DNA of 15,402 nt, taken from the NCBI GenBank assembly GCA_017937735.1, contig JAGBCZ010000022.1, positions 1 through 15,402 on the forward strand. The letters run 5' to 3'. How positions within the stretch are numbered: the stretch's first letter is position 1; every line of letters starts with the position of its first letter. This document shows, piece after piece, positions 15,277 to 15,402 of the stretch. The notes below the pieces were generated by a model. That model saw nothing but the letters and a program-made list of their open reading frames with translations. It had not been told where the DNA came from and did no database searches. The position numbers were made by a program, and so were the translations under genes. The stretch is from Alphaproteobacteria bacterium. Its GTDB lineage: Bacteria; Pseudomonadota; Alphaproteobacteria; Rs-D84.

Positions 15277-15379
15277 TATACTTTATGATATAAAAATATA
15301 AATATTTTCATATTCGCGTGCGTTGCAATTCAAACTGCGCTGTGCTTGTTTTCATTGGCGCATCTGTATACATAATATA
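15268..15379. repeat. 14-bp inverted repeat with 84-nt spacer
   Basis: TATATTATGTATAC (15268-15281) is the exact reverse complement of GTATACATAATATA (15366-15379). Each arm contains the palindrome GTATAC. In addition, GGCGCAT occurs at 15257-15263 and again exactly 100 nt later at 15357-15363, just outside the left arm and just before the right arm. The arms contain no gene. Confidence 0.6.
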
Positions 15380-15402
15380 AAATTATTTATGTGAAGTCAT
15401 AC

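Larger units (their letters stand above)
15011..15402. other. 392-nt stretch without a convincing gene
   Basis: The first ~180 nt are strikingly rich in G and T on the plus strand (runs such as TGTGTGTTGTGTGTGG near 15123-15138). A small hairpin, CGGATT/AATCCG at 15138-15156, has no T tract behind it. From about 15240 the DNA turns AT-rich and contains the repeats listed separately, plus a TGATATAAA at 15286-15294 that could be a promoter -10. Two minus-strand ORFs here (15038-15247 and 15060-15311) give low-complexity Thr/His/Tyr-rich translations with no recognisable motif or ribosome site, so I do not call them genes. The edge may hold regulatory DNA of a gene beyond the window. Confidence 0.5.

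Noticed and set aside
15038..15311. Two minus-strand small ORFs at the right edge as genes
   Set aside because: Translations are low-complexity Thr/His/Tyr/Asn with no Shine-Dalgarno and no recognisable domain; kept only as a possible decayed remnant.
15240..15402. Replication origin or iteron array
   Set aside because: There are AT-rich repeats, but I see no DnaA boxes (TTATCCACA-like) and only two arms, in inverted not tandem order.

Overview
The window looks like chromosome of a Gram-negative bacterium, most likely an uncultured, host-associated alphaproteobacterium of the small-genome gut type (inference). The reasons are the gene order hisS-prfA, the HisRS and RF1 motif styles, an autotransporter-type outer-membrane barrel, and large Cys-rich exported repeat proteins. 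No mobile element, CRISPR array, tRNA or rRNA was seen. Genes are tightly packed, with 1-4 nt overlaps, and use the standard stops TAA, TGA and TAG.

Layout. (1) 1-1556: 3' part of a surface-type protein with eleven ~31-residue Cys-containing repeats, which shares a bidirectional terminator with rnhA (1579-2007, minus). (2) 2028-9688: a likely operon starting at an extended -10 promoter directly in front of a transketolase gene. It continues with an overlapping YgjP/DUF45-type zinc metallopeptidase, then a ~1431-residue secreted modular protein, then a small secreted relative of it whose 3' end is frameshifted. (3) 9689-9929: AT-rich intergenic DNA with a possible terminator and the hisS promoter. 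(4) 9930-12590: hisS, prfA and an unrecognised 96-residue ORF, ending at a strong terminator that also serves the convergent outer-membrane barrel gene (12625-13704, minus). (5) 13777-14951: aroK and mscL, ending in a terminator. (6) 15011-15402: about 390 nt with no convincing gene, G/T-rich at first and then AT-rich with inverted and direct repeats.

How the genes fit together. The housekeeping genes cover pentose-phosphate metabolism (tkt), aromatic biosynthesis (aroK), translation (hisS, prfA), RNA:DNA hybrid removal (rnhA) and osmotic protection (mscL). Interleaved with them are four exported or surface proteins: the 31-residue-repeat protein, the giant modular protein, its small relative and the barrel. 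The giant protein and its relative share an InlB-B-repeat-like 'GW' module with paired cysteines and form the most distinctive part of the window. Their function cannot be read from sequence; display or adhesion at the cell surface is a guess.

Promoters at three places carry TGnTATAAT. For tkt and aroK the -10 element lies so close to the ATG, with no Shine-Dalgarno sequence, that leaderless transcripts are likely.
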